A stretch of DNA of 64,000 bases, from assembly GCF_028309625.1 (NCBI RefSeq), contig NZ_JAQMHR010000011.1, positions 1 to 64,000 of the forward strand, written 5' to 3'. Both the position numbers and the translations under genes were made by a program. The notes under the pieces were generated by a model. The model worked only from the letters and a program-made list of their open reading frames with translations. It was not told the origin of the DNA and did not search any database. Below, one piece after another: positions 56,703-64,000 of this stretch (position 1 is its first letter; each line of letters starts with the position of its first letter). The DNA is from Trichococcus sp. K1Tr. Lineage in GTDB: Bacteria; Bacillota; Bacilli; Lactobacillales; Aerococcaceae.

Positions 56703-56821
56703 ATCCATCCGTCTCAGGCACCGCGTTTGCATTAACGCGCATATCAACAGGAATAGCTGCCGGCTTGCTGGTGGCTTTTCTTGTATCTTGGCATAAAAAT
56801 TGGATGAAATGAGGACAAAAA

Positions 56822-58810
56822 ATGAACAAACCATCGCTGCAGCAACACCCGAAAGTGACAGTGGCAGATAGTTTTTGGCTGAAGTATATGCAACTGGTGA
56901 AGGAGAAAATGATCCCATTCCAATGGGATGTCCTCAACGACAGAGGGAACATCATCATTGAAAGCGAAAGGGACGATGCGACCATCCCGACGGAAAAAAG
57001 CCATGTGATCGAAAATTTCAAGATAGCGGCTGGGCTGAAGGCAGGCCACCATTACGGCTGGCTGTTCCAGGACAGCGATCTGTACAAATGGATCGAAGCG
57101 GCAGCCAACACGCTCGCGTTGGAAAAGGATGAAGCTTTGGTCGCCCAAGTGGAGGAAGCGATAGACCTCTTGGAAGCGGCGCAAGCTGATGACGGGTATT
57201 TGAGCACCTATTATCAGATCGATGCCCCGCAACTGAAGTTCAGAAGGTTGTTCGAAAGCCATGAGCTGTACTGCATCGGTCATCTGATCGAAGCTGCCAT
57301 CGCCTATCATGAAGCGACTGGTTCCGATCGGCTGCTTCATATTTCCGACAAAGCGATCGCCTGCATCGAAACGCACTTCGGCAAAGAGGAAGGTAAAATC
57401 GACGGTAGCGATGGCCACCAGGAAATCGAACTCGCGCTTGTGCGCCTCTACGAGTTGACGGGCAACCGGAAATACTTGGATTTGAGTGCCTACTTCCTGG
57501 AGGTTCGCGGCCAGAATCCGCATTTCTTTGCGGAGCAACTGGAAGAAAATGACCGCTTGGGATTGCAGCAAGGGCCCAAGCCCATCATCAATGCCGTCTA
57601 TCATCAAGCGGATATACCGGTAATCGAACAGGATACGGCCAGAGGGCACGCTGTCCGGCTGGTCTATATGGCGCAGGCGATGGCGGGTGCCGGACATTAC
57701 CAAGAAAATGGGAAATTGGTTGCTGCGGCGAAAAAAATTTGGGATAACATCGTCCAAAAACGCATGTACGTCACAGGCGGCATCGGCTCGACCGTCCGCG
57801 GGGAAGCCTTCACCTATGATTATGACCTGCCGAACGATCTGATGTACTGCGAAACATGCGCGGCGATCGGGCTGTTGAATTTTTCGCATGAATTGCTGAA
57901 GACCGAAACCGACAGCCGGTATGTGGACATCATGGAAAGAGTGCTCTATAACGGCATCATCAGCGGCATGGCCTTGGACGGCAAGCACTTCTTTTACGTC
58001 AATCCGTTGGAGGTGGATCCCCAAGCGAGCGCCCTGAATCCGGACAAGAGCCACGTGAAAGCGAAGCGGCCTTCCTGGTTCGGTTGTGCCTGCTGCCCGC
58101 CAAACTTGGCGCGCACGCTGCCCGCTGTCGGGAGATACGCCTTCACGCAAAAGGCAGATGAAGTGCTGCTGAATCTGTTCATCGACAGCGAGTTGACCGG
58201 GGAGCAAGCCGGCAAACCATACACGATTCGACAAAGCCATACGTTTTCCGAGCAGGGGCGGTCCGTCATCACGGTTGAAAAAGCATTTTCCGAAATGCTG
58301 CGTTTGGGCATCCGCATCCCTTATTGGGCGGAGCATCCCGTGCTGATTGTGGACGGCGAAGAAGCGATTGCTGACATACGCAATGGCTACACCTATGTGA
58401 CCGCAAGGGCCGAGTCGACGGCTATCGAATTGACCTACACGATCGCAATCAATGAACTCGAGGCGCACCCGCTCGTCAAAGCGGATAAGGGCAAAGTCGC
58501 CCTGCAACGGGGGCCGTTCATTTATTGCCTGGAAGAACAGGACAACGGGAAACAGCTGCATCTGATGGCATTGACCGGAGCGATCCGACCGCGTTTCCGA
58601 TCGAATATGATTCTCGGCGATATCGTCTGCCTGGAAGCCGAAGGGAAGATGCACGTGATGGAGGATGGTTGGCAGGACACGTTATACCGCGTCCATCAGA
58701 AACCGCAAACCACTCCCAAAAAGCTGACGTTTATCCCGTACTACAGCTGGGGCAATCGCTCTTTGGGAGAAATGCAGGTATGGGTCGACAAGGAGGACGC
58801 ATATGTTTAG
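56822..58810 (+). CDS. GH127 beta-L-arabinofuranosidase
   Basis: A 662-residue enzyme of the HypBA1 type. An (alpha/alpha)6 barrel is followed by beta domains. The zinc- and cysteine-based active site is readable: YCETCAAIG (Glu and Cys ligands) and FGCACCPPNLART (nucleophile Cys and Cys ligand). Such enzymes cut beta-1,2-linked L-arabinofuranose, as found in plant hydroxyproline-rich glycoproteins and extensins. There is no signal peptide, so it acts inside the cell. ATG follows ATGAGGACAAAAA. Its last eight bases overlap the next gene, so the two are tightly linked. Confidence 0.92.
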   Translation: MNKPSLQQHPKVTVADSFWLKYMQLVKEKMIPFQWDVLNDRGNIIIESERDDATIPTEKSHVIENFKIAAGLKAGHHYGWLFQDSDLYKWIEAAANTLALEKDEALVAQVEEAIDLLEAAQADDGYLSTYYQIDAPQLKFRRLFESHELYCIGHLIEAAIAYHEATGSDRLLHISDKAIACIETHFGKEEGKIDGSDGHQEIELALVRLYELTGNRKYLDLSAYFLEVRGQNPHFFAEQLEENDRLGLQQGPKPIINAVYHQADIPVIEQDTARGHAVRLVYMAQAMAGAGHYQENGKLVAAAKKIWDNIVQKRMYVTGGIGSTVRGEAFTYDYDLPNDLMYCETCAAIGLLNFSHELLKTETDSRYVDIMERVLYNGIISGMALDGKHFFYVNPLEVDPQASALNPDKSHVKAKRPSWFGCACCPPNLARTLPAVGRYAFTQKADEVLLNLFIDSELTGEQAGKPYTIRQSHTFSEQGRSVITVEKAFSEMLRLGIRIPYWAEHPVLIVDGEEAIADIRNGYTYVTARAESTAIELTYTIAINELEAHPLVKADKGKVALQRGPFIYCLEEQDNGKQLHLMALTGAIRPRFRSNMILGDIVCLEAEGKMHVMEDGWQDTLYRVHQKPQTTPKKLTFIPYYSWGNRSLGEMQVWVDKEDAYV

Positions 58811-60074
58811 GATTTACGCGCAGACACCACCAAAAGGTTGGAACAGTTGGGATTCTTTCGGAGCAAGCGTCACGGAAGCGGAAGTGTTGGGCAACGCCGA
58901 AGTGATGGCGAAAAATTTGAAAGATTATGGTTGGGAATACGTTGTCGTTGATATCCAGTGGTACGAACCACGCGCGGACTCCTGCGCCTATCATCCGTTC
59001 ACTGAACTTCATCAGGATGAATACAGCCGACTGATCCCTGCCGAAAACCGGTTTCCTTCGAGTGCCGGGGGACAAGGGTTCAAACCACTGGCGGATGCGG
59101 TGCACGCAATGGGGCTGAAATTCGGCATCCATATCATGCGCGGCATCCCGAGGCAGGCGGTGCACGACAATACAAAAATTTTGGGTGCGCAAAAAACGGC
59201 CCGAGATATTGCGGATGCGAATTCCATTTGCCCGTGGAACACGGATATGTACGGCGTGGATGCATCGAAGGAAGGCGCACAAGCGTACTATGATTCACTG
59301 CTGGCTTTATACGCTTCCTGGGGAGTCGACTTCCTGAAGGTGGATGACATCGCCGATTCGAAATTATACGGAACGCACACAGGTGAAATCGAGCTGATCC
59401 GGAAAGCCATCGACGGCTGCGGCAGGCCAATGGTGTTGAGCCTCTCGCCGGGACCCGCCCCGATCGAGTCTGGCACATTTTTCCAGCGGCATGCCAACAT
59501 GTGGCGGCTGACGGATGACCTGTGGGACAACTGGAATCAGCTTTATGACATGTTCGGACGCTGCGGAAAGTGGTCGACTTTTGTAGGCTCCGGCACTTGG
59601 CCGGATTGCGACATGCTGCCGCTGGGCCATATCGGCACCCGGACCGCTGCTGACGGATCGGAAGCGCGCATGACGCGGTTCACGAAGGATGAACAGCGCT
59701 CCCTGATGACACTGTGGTCGATTTTCCGTTCGCCGCTGCTGTTCGGCGGCGATCTGCGGAAGTTGGATGATTGGACGCGGTCGCTGCTGACCGATCCTTA
59801 TCTGATCGATGCACATCAGAACGGGCGCGATGCAAGGGAAGTGTACCGGAAGGATGATTTGGTGATCTGGGTTTCGGCAAGCGATGCCAGGAAATATGTC
59901 GCGTGCTTCAATCTTGCGGATCGTCCGGCAGGTTTGCCTGCTGCAGCCGGGGAATGGCTGCAGTCCCTCGGTGGGGAACTGCATGAGGTTTGGGCAAACA
60001 GGGCAGTATCGGTGGCGGATGCGGAAACGGCTTTTATCGCTCCGCACGGCGTCGTTCTGTATGTTTCCAAGTAG
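58803..60074 (+). CDS. GH27 glycosidase, possible beta-L-arabinopyranosidase or alpha-galactosidase
   Basis: A 423-residue GH27 protein with the family entry PPKGWNSWDSFGASV. The nucleophile Asp is probably in DFLKVDDIADSK (alpha-galactosidases usually read KYDN here) and the acid/base Asp in MWRLTDDLWDNW. It ends in a short beta domain. The altered substrate loop and the arabinose context favour a beta-L-arabinopyranosidase or another arabinoside activity over plain alpha-galactosidase; this is inference. ATG follows AAGGAGGACGC and overlaps GH127 by eight bases. It is the last gene of the locus. Confidence 0.85.
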   Translation: MFRIYAQTPPKGWNSWDSFGASVTEAEVLGNAEVMAKNLKDYGWEYVVVDIQWYEPRADSCAYHPFTELHQDEYSRLIPAENRFPSSAGGQGFKPLADAVHAMGLKFGIHIMRGIPRQAVHDNTKILGAQKTARDIADANSICPWNTDMYGVDASKEGAQAYYDSLLALYASWGVDFLKVDDIADSKLYGTHTGEIELIRKAIDGCGRPMVLSLSPGPAPIESGTFFQRHANMWRLTDDLWDNWNQLYDMFGRCGKWSTFVGSGTWPDCDMLPLGHIGTRTAADGSEARMTRFTKDEQRSLMTLWSIFRSPLLFGGDLRKLDDWTRSLLTDPYLIDAHQNGRDAREVYRKDDLVIWVSASDARKYVACFNLADRPAGLPAAAGEWLQSLGGELHEVWANRAVSVADAETAFIAPHGVVLYVSK

Positions 60075-60243
60075 AGACAGGACGGAAATGTTAGCTTATG
60101 GAAAAACTTCCGCAAAGTGCTCCTATGCTTTTGGCGCAATAAACGATAAAATGGGAAGTAACATATACTCGTAAGTTCAGCTTCCTTTGACCGGAAATAT
60201 TCAAGGGAGAGGGACAGGAATGCGCCATGGAGGGGATACACCA
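60075..60243. other. gap between GH27 gene and aroD
   Basis: No gene and no strong terminator. A weak GGAAG/CTTCC pairing lies around 60155-60187. An ATG at 60220 opens the aroD frame eight codons earlier. Confidence 0.3.
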
Positions 60244-60999
60244 GTGAAAACCGTTCAAGTGAAAGATGTCGTCTTCAACGAAGGCAGGCCGAAAATCTGC
60301 GTGCCGTTGGTAGGGAAAACAAAACAGGAAATCATTGCCGAGGTAAAAATGCTGGAGAACGTCGCTTTCGATCTGGCGGAGTTGCGCATCGATTTTTTCG
60401 AAGGGGTAGAGCACCCGGAGCAGGTCGAAGCATTATTGACCGAAATCAACAGCCTTTACAAAAAGCCGTTGCTGTTCACCTTCCGCACCAAAAAAGAGGG
60501 CGGAGAGCGCGAACTGAATTTGGATAATTATTTCGAACTGAACCGTTTCGCAATCCGGAGCGGATTGGTGGACATGATCGATCTCGAGCTATTCAGTTCA
60601 GAAGAAGACGTGATCAAGTTGATTGCCGAAGCGAACGAAAAAAACGTGAAAGTCGTTCTGTCGAGCCACGATTTTTTCCGTACGCCGCCTAAAGAGGAAA
60701 TCGTCGCAAGATTGGTGAAGATGCAGGAACTCGGGGCGGATATCACGAAGATTGCGGTCATGCCGCAGAGCGAGGAGGATGTCCTGACGCTGCTGGCGGC
60801 GACGTTGGAAATGAAAAAAGCGAAAGCTGACCGCCCGTGCATCACGATGTCGATGGGCAAATACGGCGTCATTTCGCGGTTGGCAGGAGAACTGTTCGGT
60901 TCGTGCCTGACTTTTGCGGCGGCCAAAGAGGTTTCCGCGCCCGGTCAGGTGTCGGTCCGCGATGTCCGTTCCATCCTGGAAATTTTAGCGTTGGATTAA
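60244..60999 (+). CDS. aroD: 3-dehydroquinate dehydratase, type I
   Basis: A 251-residue shikimate-pathway enzyme that dehydrates 3-dehydroquinate by a Schiff-base mechanism. Type I features are present: PKICVPLVGKT, Glu in DLAELRIDFFEG, active His in VVLSSHDFFRTPP and the Schiff-base Lys in DITKIAVMPQ. The tail is PGQVSVRDVRSILEIL. The GTG at 60244 (MKTVQVKDVVF) follows ATGGAGGGG and matches the usual length; ATG 60220 is an alternative. It stands apart from other aromatic-pathway genes here. Confidence 0.93.
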   Translation: MKTVQVKDVVFNEGRPKICVPLVGKTKQEIIAEVKMLENVAFDLAELRIDFFEGVEHPEQVEALLTEINSLYKKPLLFTFRTKKEGGERELNLDNYFELNRFAIRSGLVDMIDLELFSSEEDVIKLIAEANEKNVKVVLSSHDFFRTPPKEEIVARLVKMQELGADITKIAVMPQSEEDVLTLLAATLEMKKAKADRPCITMSMGKYGVISRLAGELFGSCLTFAAAKEVSAPGQVSVRDVRSILEILALD

Positions 61000-61046
61000 G
61001 AGCCGACGGGCTGAGCAGAGCGGTTCGGAACTTTCGGATTTCCGCT

Positions 61047-61178
61047 CAGCTCCGGTGAAGCTTCGCTTGCCGGAGCACGCCGGCCGTCTTCAACCGCAAC
61101 TCCGGCGAGAGCTTCCTCATCGGAGAACGCAAGCAGAAATGTTGGGCGAACTCCTGCGAAGCCTCCGTTCACCGGAGG
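61047..61178 (+). repeat. triple-hairpin intergenic repeat, copy B
   Basis: Second copy of the repeat at 27928-28060. The three hairpins start at 61050, 61100 and 61149, the same 50- and 49-base steps as copy A. CTCCGG/CCGGAG arms are kept while parts of the loops differ, which points to selected RNA or DNA structure. It lies directly after aroD, with no other terminator for that gene, so it might also end transcription. Confidence 0.85.
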
Positions 61179-61224
61179 TCCCATATTTTTATTGGATCAG
61201 GAGAACAAATGAATGGAGAACACC

Positions 61225-61260
61225 AAAAAGGCCACCCTTATCGATCAAGGTGGCCTTTTC
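61225..61260. terminator. bidirectional terminator
   Basis: AAAAAGGCCACCTT-type arm (61225-61238, one extra C) pairs with AAGGTGGCCTTTT around ATCGATC. It ends the leftward aldo/keto reductase gene and can stop read-through from aroD. Confidence 0.85.
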
Positions 61261-61294
61261 GGCGTCCGGTTTCCCGGATTGATTCATCCCACAA

Positions 61295-62272
61295 TCAGCT
61301 TCGCGGTTTGAAGCTGCTCACTTTCAATAAAATTTGGTTGATGCCAAGCAACAGTTCATCCGTCAATTCGATATCCACCGACTTGATGTTATCCTCAATC
61401 TGCTCCGGACGGCTGGCGCCGATGATGGCCGAGCTGACGCCGGGTTGGCGCAGAATCCAGGCCAAAGCCATTTGCGGCATGGTTATTTCCAATTCATGCG
61501 CGATGGCTTCGATTTCTCCGACGGCTTCCAACAGGGACTCGTTTTCCAGATACTTTTGCATCGTGCTGTTCAGCTTGCTGTTGGCGGCACGGCTGCCTTC
61601 CGGAACTTGTTGTCCGGATTTGTACTTGCCGGTCAGGATGCCTTGTCCCAATGGGGAAAAGACGACTTGGCCCATTCCGTTGGCGACGGAGACGGGCAGC
61701 ACATCGACCTCGATGTAGCGCTCGATCATATTGTAGATCGGTTGGTTGGAAATGAGCGGCCGGAAATTATGCTGTTTTGCGATCTGGTGGGCTTCCTGGA
61801 TTTTGTCGGCTGGCCATTCGCTGACGCCGGCATAAAGGATCTTGCCCTGACGCTGCAGATCATCGAGCGCCCAGAGCGTTTCCTCCATCGGTACGCTCGG
61901 ATCGTAACGGTGGCATTGGTAAAGGTCCATATAATCCATATCCAGGCGTTTCAGGCTGGCGTCGCAGGATTCGATGATGTGTTTGCGCGACAAGCCCCTG
62001 TCGTTCGGCCCATCGCCCATCGGGAAATAGACTTTGCTGGCGACGACCAAACTGGAGCGCCGATAGTCCTTCAACACTTTTCCGAGCACGGTCTCAGCAG
62101 CACCCTTTTCATAAACGTTGGCTGTGTCGAAAAAGTTGATGCCTGCATCATACGCGGTCCGGATGCATTCCTCCGCTGTCTGATCCGCTACTGATTTTCC
62201 ATAGGTCAACCAACTGCCCAGTGCGATTTCGCTGACGCGCAAACCACTTTTCCCTAGATTCCTGTATTTCAT
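61295..62272 (-). CDS. aldo/keto reductase, Kv-beta/YhdN type
   Basis: A 325-residue NADPH-dependent reductase. The front is KYRNLGKSGLRVSEIALGSW. The catalytic residues are Asp and Tyr in NFFDTANVYEKGAAE, Lys in VVASKVYFPMGDGP and His in DLYQCHRYDP. The nucleotide site is VFSPLGQGILTGKY and AIIGASRPEQIEDN. It is a distant relative of the reductase at 31980. ATG follows CAAGGAGGACG. Likely reduces small aldehydes or sugars; substrate not known. Confidence 0.9.
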   Translation of the reverse strand: MKYRNLGKSGLRVSEIALGSWLTYGKSVADQTAEECIRTAYDAGINFFDTANVYEKGAAETVLGKVLKDYRRSSLVVASKVYFPMGDGPNDRGLSRKHIIESCDASLKRLDMDYMDLYQCHRYDPSVPMEETLWALDDLQRQGKILYAGVSEWPADKIQEAHQIAKQHNFRPLISNQPIYNMIERYIEVDVLPVSVANGMGQVVFSPLGQGILTGKYKSGQQVPEGSRAANSKLNSTMQKYLENESLLEAVGEIEAIAHELEITMPQMALAWILRQPGVSSAIIGASRPEQIEDNIKSVDIELTDELLLGINQILLKVSSFKPRS

Positions 62273-62412
62273 CCACTCGTCCTCCTTGATTCACTTAATC
62301 AGACTTTGATGATAGCCAAAATAGTTTTATATCCTTATCATAAGCCACAAAATCGAAATCGCCAAAGGAAAAGGCCACCGAATCGAAAAATATGGAAGCG
62401 CTATGATTATTT

Positions 62413-62440
62413 TTGTATTAACGACAAAAAAAGGTATACT
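62413..62440 (+). promoter_or_regulatory. promoter of second aldo/keto reductase gene
   Basis: TTGTAT (62413-62418) and TATACT (62435-62440) are 16 bases apart, 46 bases before the start codon. Confidence 0.5.
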
Positions 62441-62485
62441 TGATGTAAGGAATATTGTCGAAAACAGAAAGGATGGTGTCTGTAA

Positions 62486-63385
62486 ATGACGAACATAGAC
62501 GAACATACAATGGCGTCTCTGCAGAGGGAAAATGCCAATCGGATGGTGGCGTTGCCGGATGGCAGCATGATGCCGCAAGTGGGGCAAGGAACATGGTACT
62601 TGGGGGAAGATCCTGAAAAAAGGCAAGAGGAAATCGAGGCTTTGCGTTTAGGCGTGCAACTGGGCATGACCCTTATCGATACAGCTGAAATGTATGGGGA
62701 CGGGAAGTCGGAGCACTTGGTGGGTGAAGCGATCAAAGGCATCCGCGACCAGGTTTACCTTGTTTCCAAAGTGTATCCCCATCGGGCGAGCCGGAATGAA
62801 ATTTTGGCAGCCTGTGCCGAAAGTTTGCGCAGATTGGATACGGACCACTTGGATCTTTATTTGCTGCATTGGCGCGGAAGTGTACCTTTGTCGCAAACGA
62901 TAGCCGGAATGGAACAGCTGAAGGCGGAAGGGAAAATCGGCAGATGGGGCGTTTCCAATTTCGATATCCATGATATGCAGAACCTCTTGTCGATGGAGCA
63001 CGGGAACCAATGCCAAGTCAATCAGGTTTTGTATCATTTGGGCTCCCGCGGAATAGAGTACGATTTGCTGAAATGGCAACGGGAGCACAACATTCCGATC
63101 ATGGCCTACTCGCCATTAGCCCAGGGAGGCAGGTTGCGCGAGCAACTGCTGGAGAGCGAGGAAGTGCAGAGCATCGCCAAAAAACACGGTGTCGAAGCGA
63201 TCCAAATCATTCTGGCGTGGTGCATCATCCATCCGGACATTGCAGCGATACCGCGCTCATCAAATCCCGACCACACGTATCTCAATGCCCAGGCTTCCAA
63301 AATCCGTCTGGATGATGAAGATCTGAAACTGCTGGACAAAAGGTTCCCGGCACCCGCCCGCAAAACGGCGCTGGATATCCTTTGA
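62486..63385 (+). CDS. aldo/keto reductase, YeaE/DkgA-like
   Basis: A 299-residue reductase of the small AKR group. Motifs: GSMMPQVGQGTWYLG, catalytic Asp and Tyr in LIDTAEMYGDGKSE, Lys in YLVSKVYPHRA, His in LYLLHWRGSVP, and the end signature IAAIPRSSNPDH. Members reduce methylglyoxal and other aldehydes. ATG follows AGAAAGGATGG. It is divergent from the previous reductase, from which it differs in nearly every motif, so they are not recent duplicates. Confidence 0.88.
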   Translation: MTNIDEHTMASLQRENANRMVALPDGSMMPQVGQGTWYLGEDPEKRQEEIEALRLGVQLGMTLIDTAEMYGDGKSEHLVGEAIKGIRDQVYLVSKVYPHRASRNEILAACAESLRRLDTDHLDLYLLHWRGSVPLSQTIAGMEQLKAEGKIGRWGVSNFDIHDMQNLLSMEHGNQCQVNQVLYHLGSRGIEYDLLKWQREHNIPIMAYSPLAQGGRLREQLLESEEVQSIAKKHGVEAIQIILAWCIIHPDIAAIPRSSNPDHTYLNAQASKIRLDDEDLKLLDKRFPAPARKTALDIL

Positions 63386-63658
63386 GGATGAAACAAACTG
63401 TTTCATTTCTGAAACGAAAATCATTAGGGGGAACCTGCAATCAAAATGTAAGGGGATTCTCCGGATGCACCGGGGTTGTGCTAAAATGAAATCATGAAAG
63501 CGAAAAGCCCTTTCACGGACGGCTGGAATGAAAGCCTTTCCTGACCGGGTGTTGGGGGACATTAGCCGTTTTTGCTAGGGAATGCATTGTCACGACAGAA
63601 TTTTTGAGCCGGCCGAGCCGGAAAGCAAAAAAGTAACCAAAAATAGGAGGAAGCATGC
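63386..63658. other. gap before GH4 gene, with a palindrome
   Basis: TGAAACA-AAC-TGTTTCA (63389-63405) is a perfect 7-base inverted repeat right after the reductase stop codon, with a third GAAACG half nearby. It may be an operator or a weak terminator. A TAAAAT near 63480 could be a -10 box for the GH4 gene. No gene is seen. Confidence 0.4.
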
Positions 63659-64000
63659 ATGTCGAAAGAAGCTTTGAAGATTGTAACGATTGGTGGAGGT
63701 TCCAGTTATACACCGGAATTGATTGAAGGATACATCTTAAGAAAAGATGAATTGCCTATCAAAGAAATTTGGTTGGTGGATATCGAAGCAGGTAAAGAAA
63801 AACTGGAAATCGTCGGCGCAATGGCGAAACGCCAAGTCGAGGCGGCTGGATTGGACTGGGAAGTCCACTTAACATTGGATCGTTTCAATGCTTTGAAAGA
63901 TGCGGATTTCGTAACGACGCAATTCCGTGTAGGTTTACTGAATGCTCGTATCAAAGATGAGCGCATTCCATTGTCCCATGGTGTTTTGGGTCAAGAAACC
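63659..64000 (+). CDS. GH4 6-phospho-beta-glucosidase, 5' part (runs off the window)
   Basis: The first 114 codons of a family 4 glycosidase, cut by the window end. It begins SKEALKIVTIGGGSSYTPEL, the NAD-binding loop, and continues through WLVDIEAGKEK and DFVTTQFRVGLLNARIKDE to PLSHGVLGQET, the region that leads to the metal- and phosphate-binding site. GH4 enzymes use NAD and a divalent metal to cleave 6-phospho-glucosides. The beta-specific LicH/CelF branch fits best. ATG follows TAGGAGG at eight bases. Confidence 0.88.
   Translation, partial: MSKEALKIVTIGGGSSYTPELIEGYILRKDELPIKEIWLVDIEAGKEKLEIVGAMAKRQVEAAGLDWEVHLTLDRFNALKDADFVTTQFRVGLLNARIKDERIPLSHGVLGQET

Noticed and set aside
56744-58654. 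Long minus-strand frame (636 codons) opposite the GH127 gene
   Set aside because: It mirrors codon bias of the real gene; GH127 motifs are on the plus strand and the shadow shows no family features.

Overview
The window looks like chromosome from a low-GC Gram-positive of the Lactobacillales. A Trichococcus- or Carnobacterium-like member of the Carnobacteriaceae is the most likely source, but this is inferred from gene content and start-site style, not from a marker gene. Most genes have strong AGGAGG-type ribosome sites. Several promoters have TGnTATAAT extended -10 boxes, and CcpA-type cre sites are common. The content is that of a fermentative plant-sugar user: phosphotransferase permeases, four phospho-beta-glycosidases and an arabinan/arabinoside locus.

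Layout. 1-127 is the 3' end of a group II intron whose body lies outside the window. 346-2184 holds an MFS permease and a convergent cupin gene. 2515-5941 is a four-gene sodium-pumping oxaloacetate decarboxylase operon behind a cre-like site. 6095-12370 is a copper module: multicopper oxidase, two-component pair with a Met/His-rich sensor, SHOCT protein and CopB-type ATPase. 12546-13967 is a first GH1 phospho-beta-glucosidase. 14085-15278 is a cobalamin-riboswitch unit: a transcobalamin-like lipoprotein and an ECF substrate-binding membrane protein. 15494-18342 has an unknown membrane protein and an ABC-2 exporter.

18423-22153 is the mobile part. A flavoredoxin-like gene is split by a TnpB-only IS200/IS605 element that can be removed on paper to restore the frame exactly. 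An IS3 element with a -1 frameshift and a small inverted-repeat structure follow. 22291-26815 carries two tandem topoisomerase III genes. 28112-35245 is a GntR-controlled beta-glucoside locus (PTS permease, phospho-beta-glucosidase, regulator) followed by an aldo/keto reductase, a DMT permease and aldose epimerase. 35599-37496 has fructokinase and mannose-6-phosphate isomerase. 37773-41413 is a second GntR/PTS/phospho-beta-glucosidase set on the minus strand. 41603-46157 has an oxidoreductase, a MATE pump and transketolase.

46227-60074 is an arabinose-polymer locus. A divergent ArsR-type regulator faces about ten genes: two GH51, two GH43, a GH127 and a GH27 glycosidase, an ABC sugar importer without its ATPase, and two small unknown proteins. 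Together they could trim arabinan outside the cell, import oligosaccharides and split both alpha- and beta-linked arabinosides inside. The window ends with aroD, two aldo/keto reductases and the start of a GH4 phospho-glycosidase.

The least expected signals are the TnpB insertion, whose candidate target motif and guide can be read directly, and a roughly 130-base triple-hairpin intergenic repeat present twice (27928-28060 and 61047-61178) with identical internal spacing. The transcobalamin-like B12 unit, the paired operators of the regulators and two further long inverted-repeat elements are also notable.
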